Part shown: piece by piece, positions 52,990 through 63,812 of the stretch | Layout: each line of letters begins with the position of its first letter | How positions within the stretch are numbered: position 1 is the first letter of the stretch | From: Heterocephalus glaber | Taxonomy: Eukaryota > Chordata > Mammalia > Rodentia > Bathyergidae | Assembly: GCF_000247695.1 (NCBI RefSeq) | Contig: NW_004624778.1 | Location: forward strand, 8,691,695-8,755,694 | Length of the DNA stretch: 64,000 bases | Reading direction: 5' to 3' | The notes under the pieces: model-generated | The model's database searches: none | Told to the model about the DNA's origin: nothing | What the model saw: only the letters and a program-made list of their open reading frames with translations | Made by a program: the position numbers and the translations under genes

Positions 52990-54200
52990 GGGCGAAAACT
53001 AGCTAATATTTATGTGGCTTCTGTTGCACCAGTTAAGTGTGCAGCATAAGAATGCTGTTGGTTGATCAGAGGTGTAGTGTGGAGCTGTGATTACATGACT
53101 GAAGGTCCACTTCAGAGTGTTGATATCTGGTGGAGCTGCAAAGGGTTGGTTTGCATGAAATTATCATTTAAGAAGTTCCATCAAAATATGCTCCATTTCT
53201 ATTAGTTATAAATCTCTTTATTATAAACCTCAAAGTTAGGGTGGTTCAGTGACTCCACTGTGCCACTGATGGAAGAGTGAACCTTCTGTCCCTAGGCAGT
53301 TTCATTCCTGGCCCAGTACTGCCCCACCCTGTGACCTCTCTTCCTGAATCCATTCCCAGTTCCAGCTGATCCTAGTGAGTAGGTTACATTCCTTTTATGC
53401 AGCTGTTATTTTTACCTCTTTGGGTTTTTTAGTATTCTGTATTAGGCAAGTGTTCATTTGTTATTCTGTCGTCCTCTTAATATGCTTACTATAAAACAAT
53501 AAGCATTTGAGGGCCTTGTTGATGAAATGGAACAAACATATCTAGTAATGCTAAAACATCATTTTGATTATCATTGTTTTGTTCAAAAAGTTACATTGGC
53601 TCTGGAGAACCTTCCACATAAAGTCCACAAGGCCTCCAGATGATATTTCTGAATCTTGCCAGTCTTCTTCTATCATGTACTTACCTGAACCCTTTGCATC
53701 AACACTTGGTCCCCTGTTCTCTCCCACCCAGGTTTTCATATCGCATAGCTGTCAATTTTTTCCATTTCCTATTTTCCAGCATCATAAGTTTATTTACATA
53801 TTTAACCTGAAGATATCAAGAATTTAGAACACTCAAAAATAACAAATTTTTCCTTCAAAATGCAATCAGTTGGTCATATTTCATTTGTTTATTAAGGCCA
53901 AATTTTTTCTTGAACCTCACATGATCCAGTGAACTTTGAAGCTATTCAGATGATGAAAAGGCATCCAGTTTGAACCATGACATGTTCTGAACCTAAAGTC
54001 AAAGTGGATCCATCAAGTGAGTGCCAAAACACCCGGGAGACAGGTATTTGCTCAGAATCTCCTCTAGGAATGATCCAGAAATGCCACCAGAGCTTCTTAG
54101 GGCACAGGAAAGGATCCTTCAGAGCCCATGTGTTCCTAAAGCCAGGCTCTACCTTGGCCCAACTGGTCCCTGAAACCTCCCCTGAATTATGGGGGCGTTT
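52990..54200. other. Unique intronic sequence, nothing recognised
   Basis: No simple repeat or SINE is seen. The frames at 53564-53827 (+) and 53946-54272 (-) have no recognisable domain; the latter runs into the ID SINE. Confidence 0.4.
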
Positions 54201-54290
54201 TTTGGGTGGTTTTTTTTTTCGGTACTGGGGATCAAACTCGGGTCCCTGTTCTTGCAGGGCAGGCAGAACCACTGAGCTAAATCAGTGGCC
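54190..54290 (-). mobile_element. ID-type SINE, minus strand, with 13-bp target-site duplication
   Basis: A T-rich start and 'ggtactggggatcaaactcg' lead to 'gaaccactgagctaaatcag'. It is flanked by 'cctcccctgaatt' (54176-54188) and 'cctcccatgaatt' (54291-54303), one mismatch. Confidence 0.92.
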
Positions 54291-54761
54291 CCTCCCATGA
54301 ATTCTGAAGAAGTCCAAACCCCTACTGTTGTTCATACAAGAGGATGATTCAGATAAAGCCCAAGATAACTATCCATACATCACCTGACACCCTGACACCA
54401 CTCCCTCCTTTTTTTCTTGTGGTCTGAGCAGCATAAAATAAACTGCATCTTGTCCCTAGAGGGCAAAAGGTCTAATGTTACCAAACTCTTGGATGTTGAG
54501 TATTTTAGATAGAGAATGTCAAATGATAATTTACAGAGATCCTGCTGGCTCTGACCAGAGGCTTGTTACTAAAGTGATTTCTAGTCTTCATCAAAGACAT
54601 GTTCATCAGGGGTTTGACAGAATTTTCACCCTAATTTGCATCTCTCCCCCATCCTTGTATCAGAATTAAATCCAGGTGTGCTTCCAGGAAGTACTGCCAA
54701 AGCTCTACTCTCATGCAAATGGTGATACGGAAGATCACACCCTGTTCTTCTCCTCTGCCCC

Positions 54762-54793
54762 GAAAAAAGAAAGAAAGAAAAAGGAAAGAAATA
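54762..54793. repeat. A-rich (GAAA)n tract
   Basis: 'aaaaaagaaagaaagaaaaa' is a short purine run with no SINE body attached. The 54310-55045 region around it is otherwise unique intron. Confidence 0.8.
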
Positions 54794-55059
54794 GCTTACA
54801 AATATTCAAAGGAACAAAGACTTCGGAGTTTTGACCAACCAGGTTTCTTTTTCTGGCTCCAAATTTTTACTAGCCCTAGCCTCAGGCAGAATACCAGAGA
54901 TATCCAAGCCTCAATTACCTACTCTGTAATGGGAACAAGAGCACACTTTAAGATATGTAGAGGAGCAAAAATTCACCCCCAAACTCTTAGATTCTCTTTC
55001 TTCTAGCTAATGGCAAGGATCTAATTGCCTTTGGCTGTAAGCTAACAAAAGCAGACCTC

Positions 55060-55142
55060 TGCCGGGGATTTAGGTCAGTGGTTGGGCTGCCTGCTTCGCA
55101 AGCCTAAGGATCTGAGTCTGATCCCCGGTACAAAATTTTAAA
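55060..55142 (+). mobile_element. ID-type SINE with perfect 13-bp target-site duplication
   Basis: 'gccggggatttaggtcagtg' (A-box with a C-to-G change), 'gcctgcttcgcaagcctaag', a B-box altered to 'gagtctgatcc', and 'ccggtac' lead to an A-rich tail. 'aaaagcagacctc' is repeated exactly at 55047-55059 and 55143-55155. Confidence 0.93.
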
Positions 55143-55189
55143 AAAAGCAGACCTCAGCAGGTAGGGAGGAGAAGACCAAGCCCACCTCC

Positions 55190-55760
55190 CCTTCTTGCTA
55201 TCTAGGTTGGATTTGAAGCTGGTATGTGTTTACAACAGCTCCAACAACAGAGAGATGAAGGGAGGCACAGAACAGCTCGGGTCCCTTTGGCTATGGGGCA
55301 GGATGTGGCGCCTCACGCTGAAGCCAGCTTCCACAGACGAAAACGCAGCAGAGACTGGGGAGGCATTTGCCACCTTGCGCTGTGGTGGCAACATGCCTTT
55401 TAATGAGGGCTCCTCAGAAGTCGTGTTCTCTGACAGGAGGTTGCAAGAAGAAATGTGTTTTTTCCCAGCCACCAGCGGAACATACAGGGCACCAAAAGGA
55501 GTACTGCTCTCAGTGTTGGGCCCTGCAGCCAACCCCACAAAGTGCTTTTTGGTGTTTGCCAACAGGGAAGTTCAGTCTGCAGCTGCAGCTGCAGGTGTTG
55601 GCTGCCAGCTTCCCCATGGCAACCCAGGTGCATGCCAGGTTACGCAGCTCTGCCTTGGAGATACGGCCTGCATCTCAGATGCATGTGCCCGAAGCATGGA
55701 GTAAGCTGTGTGCCCCCACGGTGGGAAGATAATGATTGTGCTGTTTTTTATGGGCCATAA
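55190..55760. other. GC-richer segment open in several frames on both strands, unidentified
   Basis: Overlapping frames are open at 55195-55704 (+, 169 codons), 55367-55732 (+), 55455-55760 (+), 55230-55562 (-) and 55400-55633 (-). Scarcity of stops in so many frames mainly reflects higher GC content. The longest translation has an Ala run from the repeated CTGCAG at about 55578-55593 and no domain that I recognise. No splice sites or promoter are supported. It could be a decayed gene fragment or a regulatory island. Confidence 0.3.
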
Positions 55761-55764
55761 TATA

Positions 55765-56670
55765 ACCTCAGCAGGAGGTTCAGTAGTACCAGTGACTTTT
55801 AGGGGATGTGGAAGATTGTAACATGCTTTGTTGTTTTTTGTCTGAGAGACTTTGTTTTTCCTTTGTCATCTTTGAGTTCAATTATCATTCATAGTTTTGC
55901 TCAGATGCTTTACAAATCTACCAATTATCAACCATTAGATAATTCATGTTTGTATTTGTATATTTTACAGAAAAGTTCACATTCAAAATCTAATTTGGAC
56001 TTCTCTATGAAATAATGAGACAGATTAGGAATTGCCAACCGTGTCTGTGTGCTGTATAAACTATGGCTCAAAGAATGACTTCCTGGCTGTATATCATGTT
56101 TCTTGGGGAGTTAGGAAACCCATATCAGTCTTCTCAATCTTGGTCTCTTGTCCTTTCCAATCTACCAGTTCACTCTTTCCTCCTGCTAGCCCCTGTGTTT
56201 TTGTTTCCAGATGCCAGGGAACTGTTTAATCACATGTCTTTTCCTCTGATCAGTTGTGGTCTTGTCTTTGGTACACAGATCAATGCCTGCTAACCACAGT
56301 CCTCCGCCTGCAAGGGTCTGTTACTGAGCATGGAGGGAGGTAAAGGAAAGGAAAAAGCCTTGAGATACAAGAGCATCTCCACCTCTCCACCATACCCCTT
56401 CTCCACACATTCTTTTACTCTACTGGCCCCCACCACCTTCTCCTCTAGCACACCCCAAAAGGCTTTTTTGGTGTGAACTCATGTGGCTTGCAGAGAATGG
56501 AGCTGAGTGGAGCAACAAAGATGGCTTAACTTCTGGGCCCAAAATTACTTGGACTAAAAAATTCATCTGATGATTTTTCTTCCATCATATTAATAAATTC
56601 ACATCCTCATGGACTATTAACTTCTGATTCTTTTCAATATAAGAGGAAGTGCATAAAAGCAGATATTACC
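55765..56670. other. Unique intronic sequence, nothing recognised
   Basis: Chance frames at 55806-56015, 56032-56229 and 56063-56293, without recognisable domains. Confidence 0.4.
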
Positions 56671-56676
56671 TAAATT

Positions 56677-56725
56677 GCATACACACACATTCTTACACAT
56701 ACACAAACATGTGCATACACATACT
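56677..56725. repeat. Imperfect (CA)n/(CATA)n tract
   Basis: 'acacacacattcttacacat' followed by 'acacaaacatgtgcatacac', a degenerate purine/pyrimidine alternation. Confidence 0.8.
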
Positions 56726-57034
56726 TCTGAATCCTGTTTTCTGTAACTTTTGAGGAACTTTTCACAGTGATATGTCATGATATTTGGGGGCTTTAGGAAG
56801 ATATTAAAATGTATTTACCAAAAAATGTATTTACATTCCTTGAACAAGTGACTAAGCAGACATGAACACAGCCTATAAGGTTTTTTCAAACCTACAGACA
56901 CCATGGATCATTGATACTCCTCATTGATGGTACCAAGAAAATGATTCCTAGGATTCCTCTTCTCTCTCTCTCTTAATTCACAACCAACTGAAAATAATAA
57001 CAATAAAACAACAATACTACCAAAAATAACAATT

Positions 57035-57248
57035 GGGCATTTACTGTAAGACATTGTGCTAAACACTTGGCATTTGTAAATAAATACTCATTTATTCCTT
57101 ATAACAACTCTGTAGAGTTGATATTACTAATATTTACAAGTGAGAAAATTCAGTTTTAAGAGGGTTGAATGATTTTTTCAAGATCATGGCTAACATAGCT
57201 GGGATGAATTCATGCTTGGATCTAAAGGAATGCAGTGCTCTAATTTTA
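57035..57248 (-). repeat. MIR SINE relic
   Basis: 'acattgtgctaaacacttgg', 'ccttataacaactctgtaga', 'tttacaagtgagaaaattca' and 'ttcaagatcatggctaacat' follow the reverse-complement MIR order. Confidence 0.75.
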
Positions 57249-57249
57249 A

Positions 57250-57842
57250 AACATAAATGATAATTTTATAACTAGATGCTGATGGGATTACATATGCTGT
57301 TCAGTAAGATGACATAATTCATATGATCAAGTAAAACCAGACAATTTACAGATATGGATGCTCCGGGAATGCCAACAAAACATTCAGCAGAGTTCTAGGT
57401 TTACAGTCTGTTAAGACTAAATAAGATATAAACATGTGAAAACACAAATCACAAACCTGACTGATTGGGTTGAAAAAGGACTATGTTGCTAGAATGACTG
57501 ATTTTTAGAGTGGAAGAAACTTATACTCAAGGCATGGGTGCTGTGACTCTAGCGTGCACCATGATGTGAGGTATAGGGTGGTCCTCATAAAAATCTGGTT
57601 AACAATTAAACAAACCAGCACCATTATTCAGACTGATCTTCCCAGTGTGAAATCTCTCAAAGCAGCAGCTCCAGAGCCTTAGAGAGTGTGGAGCAGCACA
57701 TGCCTGTGTAGAGCTTAGATTCTACTGTAAGTACTGACCCATAAGAACAAGATACGTTAGTGGTGATCGCCACATTCCTGCCATCATCCACAAAGTCACT
57801 AAGAAAAAGAAAAGAAATCTGAATGATGAAATAGTGCCCTCA
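57250..57842. other. Unique intronic sequence, nothing recognised
   Basis: No repeat or coding frame recognised. Confidence 0.4.
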
Positions 57843-57853
57843 CTGTCATTCTT

Positions 57854-57943
57854 TTTTTCTTTTTTGGGGGGGTACTGGGGATTGAACTTGGGACCTTATG
57901 CTTTCAAGGCAGGTGGCGGAACCACTGAGCTAAATCCCTGGCC
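57854..57943 (-). mobile_element. ID-type SINE, minus strand, with 11-bp target-site duplication
   Basis: A T-rich start, 'ggtactggggattgaacttg' and 'gaaccactgagctaaatccc' mark the reverse-strand ID body. 'ctgtcattctt' flanks it at 57843-57853 and 57944-57954. Confidence 0.95.
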
Positions 57944-58312
57944 CTGTCATTCTTGATTTATATCCTGGTGCCAACCTCTCTTTCCCTCGGGGACCAAGTA
58001 ACTAGGTCTGCTGACCAACAGCCAATTTGCACAGCAGCCTTTTCATTGCACTAGTCTAGCACTGTGGATGTAAGTCCCAGTGGTCTTTCAAGACCTGCTG
58101 CACATAGGTGGCCGTCCACTCCTTCAGTCTGAATGCTTCCTCTCTCCAGGTGGGTAATCTTGAGTAAACACTTATTTCAAAGCAACAGATACAGATGGTA
58201 TGAATCAAAGAAAATAATCCAGCTCCTAGTAATTCCTTGTAACTATTAGCTCTTTTTGTCATGATTATTGATATTGTCATTGTTAAAAAAAAAGATTTCA
58301 GAAACATTTTTT

Positions 58313-58391
58313 TTTTTGGTACTGGGAATCGAACTCGGGACCTTGCACTTGCGAGGCAGGTGGTGGAACCACTGAGATAAATCCCCAGCCC
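58313..58391 (-). mobile_element. ID-type SINE, minus strand, with 16-bp target-site duplication
   Basis: 'ggtactgggaatcgaactcg', 'cttgcgaggcaggtggtgga', 'accactgagataaatcccca' form the body. 'ttcagaaacatttttt' flanks it exactly (58297-58312 and 58392-58407). Confidence 0.96.
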
Positions 58392-58629
58392 TTCAGAAAC
58401 ATTTTTTAAAAAATAAATATCCCAGTAAAATAAAGACCCTAGGATAAAAGTTAAAAAGGAAAATAAAATGAAGATCTCAGCTTGTATTGAGGTCTCCAGA
58501 AATGATAGGAGAAGTGAGCTCTCATTCAGTCTCTGTTCTTGATCCAGAGAGTTGAGGAAAAACAGATCTGAACATTGATATAATCAGATATACCCACAGT
58601 TTGTTTTAATCACACATGGTATATTTGCT

Positions 58630-58975
58630 TTCCCATTGCCGAACAAAATATTTGACACCCACTACTTAAGGGTGGGGAGATTTATTGCGCCTCATGGTTT
58701 CAGAGGTTTAGTCCATGGTTGGCTAGCCTCAAGGCAGAGACATCATGATTTCTCATTTTACAGCAGCTGAAAAGCAGAGCAGAGGGGAAGATCACCAGCA
58801 AGAAATCTACCCTCCAAAGGCACACCTCCATGACCTACATCCCTCCTCTAACTGGGCCCCACTTCCTGGCCCCTGCTATATATATTAGTGGATTAATCCA
58901 TTGATGAGTATAACACCTCCATGATTCAATCATCTCTCAGGAATCTCTTGACCTAGTCAAGTTGACAATGAGAGA
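58630..58975 (+). repeat. Old interspersed repeat, family not assigned
   Basis: 'gggtggggagatttattgcg', 'cctcatggtttcagaggttt', 'agtccatggttggctagcct', 'ctaccctccaaaggcacacc', 'tggattaatccattgatgag' and 'tgattcaatcatctctcagg' follow the order of a repeat widespread in mammals. Confidence 0.6.
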
Positions 58976-58987
58976 TGATTTTCAGGA

Positions 58988-59012
58988 AAAAAGGAGAAGG
59001 AGAAGGAGAAGA
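58988..59012. repeat. (GGAGAA)n short tract
   Basis: 'aaggagaaggagaaggagaa' has four hexamer copies. Confidence 0.85.
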
Positions 59013-59014
59013 TC

Positions 59015-60750
59015 CTTAGAAACATAAGGCATGGAAATGGATGCTAAGCAGGGCCACTCACTGAGCCTTAGGGTGAGTTAGGAGGTGGAAGGGTGAGGGG
59101 AAAACTTGGGCCAGAATATTTATTGTGGTTTTCATGAGGAGGAATAGATGAGGCTAAGAGGGCAGGTATGGGATTGGCTAGTCACATAATGGCAGTGGGC
59201 TGTAGGGTATAGCAGTTGCCCCTATTTGCCTGGTATGTGGCCCTGGAGTGATAATTAGGGTAGGAGAATAGTGGCTCATCCAGGACAGCTCCACAAAGGA
59301 GGCAGCTGGCAGGTAGGAGGTCTGTATGGGTTGCTTTGCATATGAAAGGTGAATTCTAGAGTTATTTGCAATTTCTAGGGATTAGCTAATCCACCAGGAA
59401 GGGCAGTCTCACTGGGGTCAACAAGGGCCCATATGTCAAAGCATCATAAGCAACAGAAAAATATGAATAACACACTATGTGCTGCAGTCTCGGTTGGTAG
59501 CAGAAGTAGGATTGGACTTATTTAAGACATAGTGATGGCTTCTGTCAAGATCACAAACACTTTAGCTAACTTCTAGGTTAAGGAGTCCTATAAGTATCCC
59601 TGCAGTAGAGGGTCAGACTCTGGGTTGGTGATGGCCATAGTGACCCCTAGTGTTAATAATCAAGTTGATTTAGAGAGAAGCCCAGGAGCTCACACCTCTG
59701 GCCCTCAACCCTGCCTAACTGCTCCACATTTGATAGCAGTTGACATGAGTGACATTATGGGAGTCTGGTGGCCTCAGCCCAATGGGACTCTTAACTGGTC
59801 TGCTCCTGGTGTTGGTGATCCACCAAGTACCTGCCACAGTGCCAGACCACTCAGCAGCCTGCCTTGTATCAGTCACCAGGCATCTCTGGTTGTGCTCCGT
59901 AACCTGAATCTTGAAAGTGTGGCTGGCTGACAGATGAGACTCACCAACCAGGTTTCTTTGGTTCAGTTTTTAAATTTTCTTTCAGGAAAAGGCCTGCAGT
60001 GTCCAAGGCACTTGGGAATCCACATATGTGTTTAAGTAACTTGATTTCTTCTCAAGTTATCCCTTAATTCAATAACCCTCTTCATTCTCTCATTCAACAG
60101 GCAAATGATGCTTGGCAGAATTTTTTTTTTTCTGAATACCAAGACAGTACAGCAAAATGAATCATTGGGGATTGAATGAATCAAATTTCCTATGGTAGGA
60201 GGGGCTGGACTGTTAGGCAGTTAGCGGCCAGGGTGTAGAGTGAGGACATCAGTGAAGACATCCTATAGCCATCCACTCTGGAATAACTGAACTTCATGCA
60301 GTTTGTAGTAAAGGGGGGGGGGATGATATCAAGAGCTCAGAAGAACCAGTTTTATCCCCACATCACCCAGTTAGCTCTGGTCTCTTTCATTGGCCACCGA
60401 GTCATCCGATCTCTGACCTGCCATCCTACATGAAAAGAGCAGAGGAAGAGATGTTGATGAATCAGGGCACATCCACATCATGGAAAAAATAATGCAAAGA
60501 TTGTTTTCTCTTGCTGTTGGATCTGGGCAGCCTATTTCAATTTAAGCTCATGCAACCAGAGACAGATTCCTATAGATCAGAATAAGCTAATAAAAATATT
60601 CTTGTTTAACTGGGAAACTCAGTTTAGCTTCTGGTTTCCCTCAAGTCTAGTAGCTGCTTACTGAGTCTCTTGGCACACATTCAGCAGACGCAAGTGTAAA
60701 AGGAACCCAATGAATCTAGTCCTTGACAGTGTCCAGAAGCAATGGGTGAC
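59015..60750. other. Unique intronic sequence
   Basis: It includes a run of ten G at 60314-60323 and a run of eleven T at 60121-60131. The 101-codon frame at 59625-59930 has no recognisable domain. Confidence 0.4.
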
Positions 60751-60751
60751 A

Positions 60752-60940
60752 TTGTTGAGTGGGTAAGACTTTGAAGCCAGCTTACCTGCATTCAATTTCT
60801 GACTCTACCACTTTATTACTGTGATAATGTAGGATGTATTACTTACCCTTTTGAGGCCTCAGTTTCCTTCTCTGTAAGATGGGAATAAATAAAATGTTCC
60901 ACAAATAAACTTGTAAATGTGAACTGAATTAATAAGTATA
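60752..60940 (+). repeat. MIR SINE relic
   Basis: 'gagtgggtaagactttgaag', 'cattcaatttctgactctac', 'gaggcctcagtttccttctc', 'tgtaagatgggaataaataa' follow the MIR consensus in order. Confidence 0.8.
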
Positions 60941-60944
60941 CAGG

Positions 60945-61890
60945 GCTTGGAGAATGTCCTACCACAACAAACTTGCAAGTCAATTATTGCTCATTACTAC
61001 TGTCATCACCTTTGGGAGAAAAGTGTCAGGAAGTGGAACTTGTACTTTGCATAGCTAATGAGCACCATCTCTTGCCTCTCTAGCTGGGAATCACAGGTTT
61101 CTTAAACAGTACTCCTCGGAGAGGAAGCTAGATTGAGGGGGAGAGGGTCTAGATTGTCTCCCAGGTTTTCCAGGGTCTGAGGCACCGATAGCAGGAAAGA
61201 ATGGCTCTGAACCTGGGAAGAACAGAAGAGAAAGAGCTGGGTGAGCCACAGCACTGAGATGGAGCAGGGATCAGGATGCCAGAATCACACTAACATCCCA
61301 AGGGTCACTTCCACGTTCCAGGCAGGGGTATGGGCAAGATGAGTTTTTCCTTGGGGTATGGCAGGTCATCTCGCATTCTTTCTCGTCTGCCAAATCTATG
61401 GGTTGGCAGCCAATACCTGTGTTGAAGCCCCTCCCATCACTATGAAATCTTTGTCTAACCTCATTAACCACATATAAAGTGCTCAGGTGAACTCTTTTGT
61501 AAGGCCTACAAATATGTCAAATACATACCTGCTCTTCTTAGGTGACCATCATCTTGCTTCTAAACATGCCACTTATACCCCAGGCCCGTGATGATTGTCA
61601 GAATGTCAGAGGGCTTTGAAGATGCATAAAAAGCATTTTATAAAGTAAGAGAGGAATGTTAGGCCACACTTCATACCTGTTATTTTACTTTTGTCAATGT
61701 TTCACACCAAAAAGTATATGTCTATTGAAAAGCAATGAGAAAGTAGATGGTAGCAAAAATATGCTATAGAAATAATTTTGGATTGAACAGAGGAAAAATA
61801 GGTGCTTTGTATTACATATTTATGACCATAAGTCATCTCTTTAACAGGGGGAGGGGAAAGAGCTTTGACATTGGTTATGAGGATATTATC
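60945..61890. other. Unique intronic sequence, nothing recognised
   Basis: Only short chance frames seen (for example 61271-61471 on the minus strand). Confidence 0.4.
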
Positions 61891-61894
61891 CTCT

Positions 61895-62005
61895 TGAGCT
61901 GGATGTTTTTATAAAGCATCTCATTGATTCAGTCCTGTGATTACCATAGAGGAATTATTAGCATTTATACTTAAAGAAACTGAGCCCAAAAGTCCACAAT
62001 CTCCA
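61895..62005 (-). repeat. Probable MIR fragment
   Basis: 'aaagcatctcattgattcag', then 'aggaattattagcatttata' and 'aagaaactgagcccaaaagt' follow the reverse-complement MIR order. Confidence 0.5.
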
Positions 62006-62009
62006 CCCA

Positions 62010-62715
62010 CTGAGAGGGTGCTCCCTAAAACGGACTGCCCCTGGGAGCCATGAAAGATAGCAAGAAACAAAAGAAATCACAGCCCAGACATGGTAGAGAT
62101 GACCAACTATTTTGTTTTGCTTTGTAGAGGCACATAGTTAGTTTGAGCTCTTGCCGAGTTTCATAGGAATTGGTAGGGGAGGGGTGAGATTCTCTCTTAT
62201 GTACTATTTTAGGAAAACCTGTTATTTAATCTAATTTCTGCAGCTGCCACTGGGAAGCAGGATGGCAGGATGGCAGGCTCAGTGTCCAGGAGACAACACG
62301 CCTGCAAAACAGGGTGGGAGAAGCCAGGGTACAAGTGAGAAGCCCAGGGCAGAGGACAGAGCCCCTACCCAAGAGTGGCACCAAGGCCAAGACTGAGCCC
62401 ACAGGGAAAGTGGGAAGACGCAGCCCCCCCCCACTCCCACCTGGAAGGGTGAACATCTTGCAGAGTTCCTGTGGTGGCAGAACCTTCTGTATCTTTGTTC
62501 TCTCTTTGCCACGGCTTGTAAGTATTAGCCTGATGTTGTTTACTTCTTCTCTCAGTCTCCCCAAGGAATATGATTCACACGTTTTCAGATTTATTTGAAC
62601 AAAATGCAATAAATATGCTGCTTCAATTTTAACTGCTGGCCTGTAGCCAGGGTTTTTAATGAATCTGGCCTGTGCTACTGAAGTGTTCCAGGATCTCCAG
62701 GGCTCTGGGCACTGT
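62010..62715. other. Unique intronic sequence with overlapping chance frames
   Basis: 62226-62609 (-), 62279-62512 (-) and 62314-62598 (+) are open in competing frames, with a GC-rich middle (62360-62450). No family was recognised and no splice sites are supported. Confidence 0.4.
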
Positions 62716-62797
62716 TTAGATTATACACACTGGTGTGCACACACGTGCATGAGTGCACGCAAGTGTGCGCAAGTGCACATGCGCACACACACACAGC
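62716..62797. repeat. Imperfect alternating purine/pyrimidine (CA/GC/TG) tract
   Basis: 'ggtgtgcacacacgtgcatg', 'agtgcacgcaagtgtgcgca' and 'agtgcacatgcgcacacaca' alternate purine and pyrimidine with many GC/CG steps. This composition favours left-handed Z-DNA. Confidence 0.85.
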
Positions 62798-62799
62798 TC

Positions 62800-63634
62800 C
62801 CACCCCCCCACCTCTTATTTCCTGAGGACCAGTGACTCACAGTCAACCAAAGGCTTTTCAGAGCCGACTCTGGTTAAAATTAGCAGGAGCCTTTATTTTC
62901 AAGGAGAGAAGGATCCCAAGGTCTTCTTTCAGGGCTGCATGGAAATGCCATCTTTTCATTTCCCCCCCTGGTTGAATTGCTCTACCCACCTCCAAAAGCT
63001 GCCACCATCAGCCTTTTTTCTTTGCCTTTCTTTTCGTGCAAACGGTCACTAGACCAGACCTAGCCTGTAGAGACCTCCATATAAAAACAGCTGGGTATGG
63101 GGATTTAATGTGGACATAAAAGGACCCTGAATTGATTTTCACCACAACTAAACAGCCAGAGCTCTAGGCTTTGGAGAAGCGAGGGAAACACAGGAAAAGG
63201 GACTCACAGCAAGATAGCTGCGCCCAGCACACTTTCTCAGTAAGAGGTGGTGGGGAATGAGTGAAGCCAGAATCAGAGTGAGAGATACTGCCTGGACTTT
63301 CCAAGAAATATGGCCAACATAGGGTAAAATTGTGGAATCTGCAAAATGTGACCCCAGCCTCTTCTCTCTGTAAAAGCTATCACAAGGATGTCCAACAGTT
63401 CTAAGAATTTATCACCCTAAAGTTCTATGCCCATAATGGGTCATTATAGGTTGGCATTTGGACACCCACTCAGAAGGAAGAGCTATTTTAGGGCATAAGA
63501 GGTGATTTCTACTGGGGAAGTAGACAAAGGGGTAGCTTCAAAGACTCCACCTACTGATAGGGTGGCCAGATGTTGCATTGTCAATAATGGACACCACCAC
63601 CTATTTTTCTTCTTTTAAGGAACAAGCCATAGTC
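62800..63634. other. Unique intronic sequence, nothing recognised
   Basis: A C-rich run occurs near 62802-62812. No repeat family or coding frame recognised. Confidence 0.4.
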
Positions 63635-63812
63635 CAGTGATGGCGAACCTTTAAGAGATGAGTACCCAAATTGCAATCCCAAACCCACTTATGTATTGCA
63701 GAGTGCCAACACTGCAGTTAAACCTGAATACTGAGGTTTTAGTTTAGAAAGAAACAACTCATACATTAAAAGAAAATCAAATAACACGCATGCCATAGGT
63801 TCGCCACCACTG
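63635..63812. mobile_element. Short hAT-type DNA transposon (MITE-like), OposCharlie/OC1-like
   Basis: The 178-bp element starts 'cagtgatggcgaacct' and ends 'aggttcgccaccactg'. The ends are 16-bp inverted repeats with one mismatch. The internal phrases 'cccacttatgtattgcagag' and 'taaacctgaatactgaggtt' resemble the OC1 (OposCharlie1) hAT family as I remember it. No transposase frame is present. The flanking octamers are not a clear duplication. The element looks much less diverged than the MIR and Tigger relics nearby. Confidence 0.75.

Noticed and set aside
14268..58391. tRNA genes at the A-box/B-box sequences
   Set aside because: The pol III boxes belong to ID SINEs: each has an A-rich tail and most have target-site duplications, and the copies do not fold as a tRNA with an anticodon arm.
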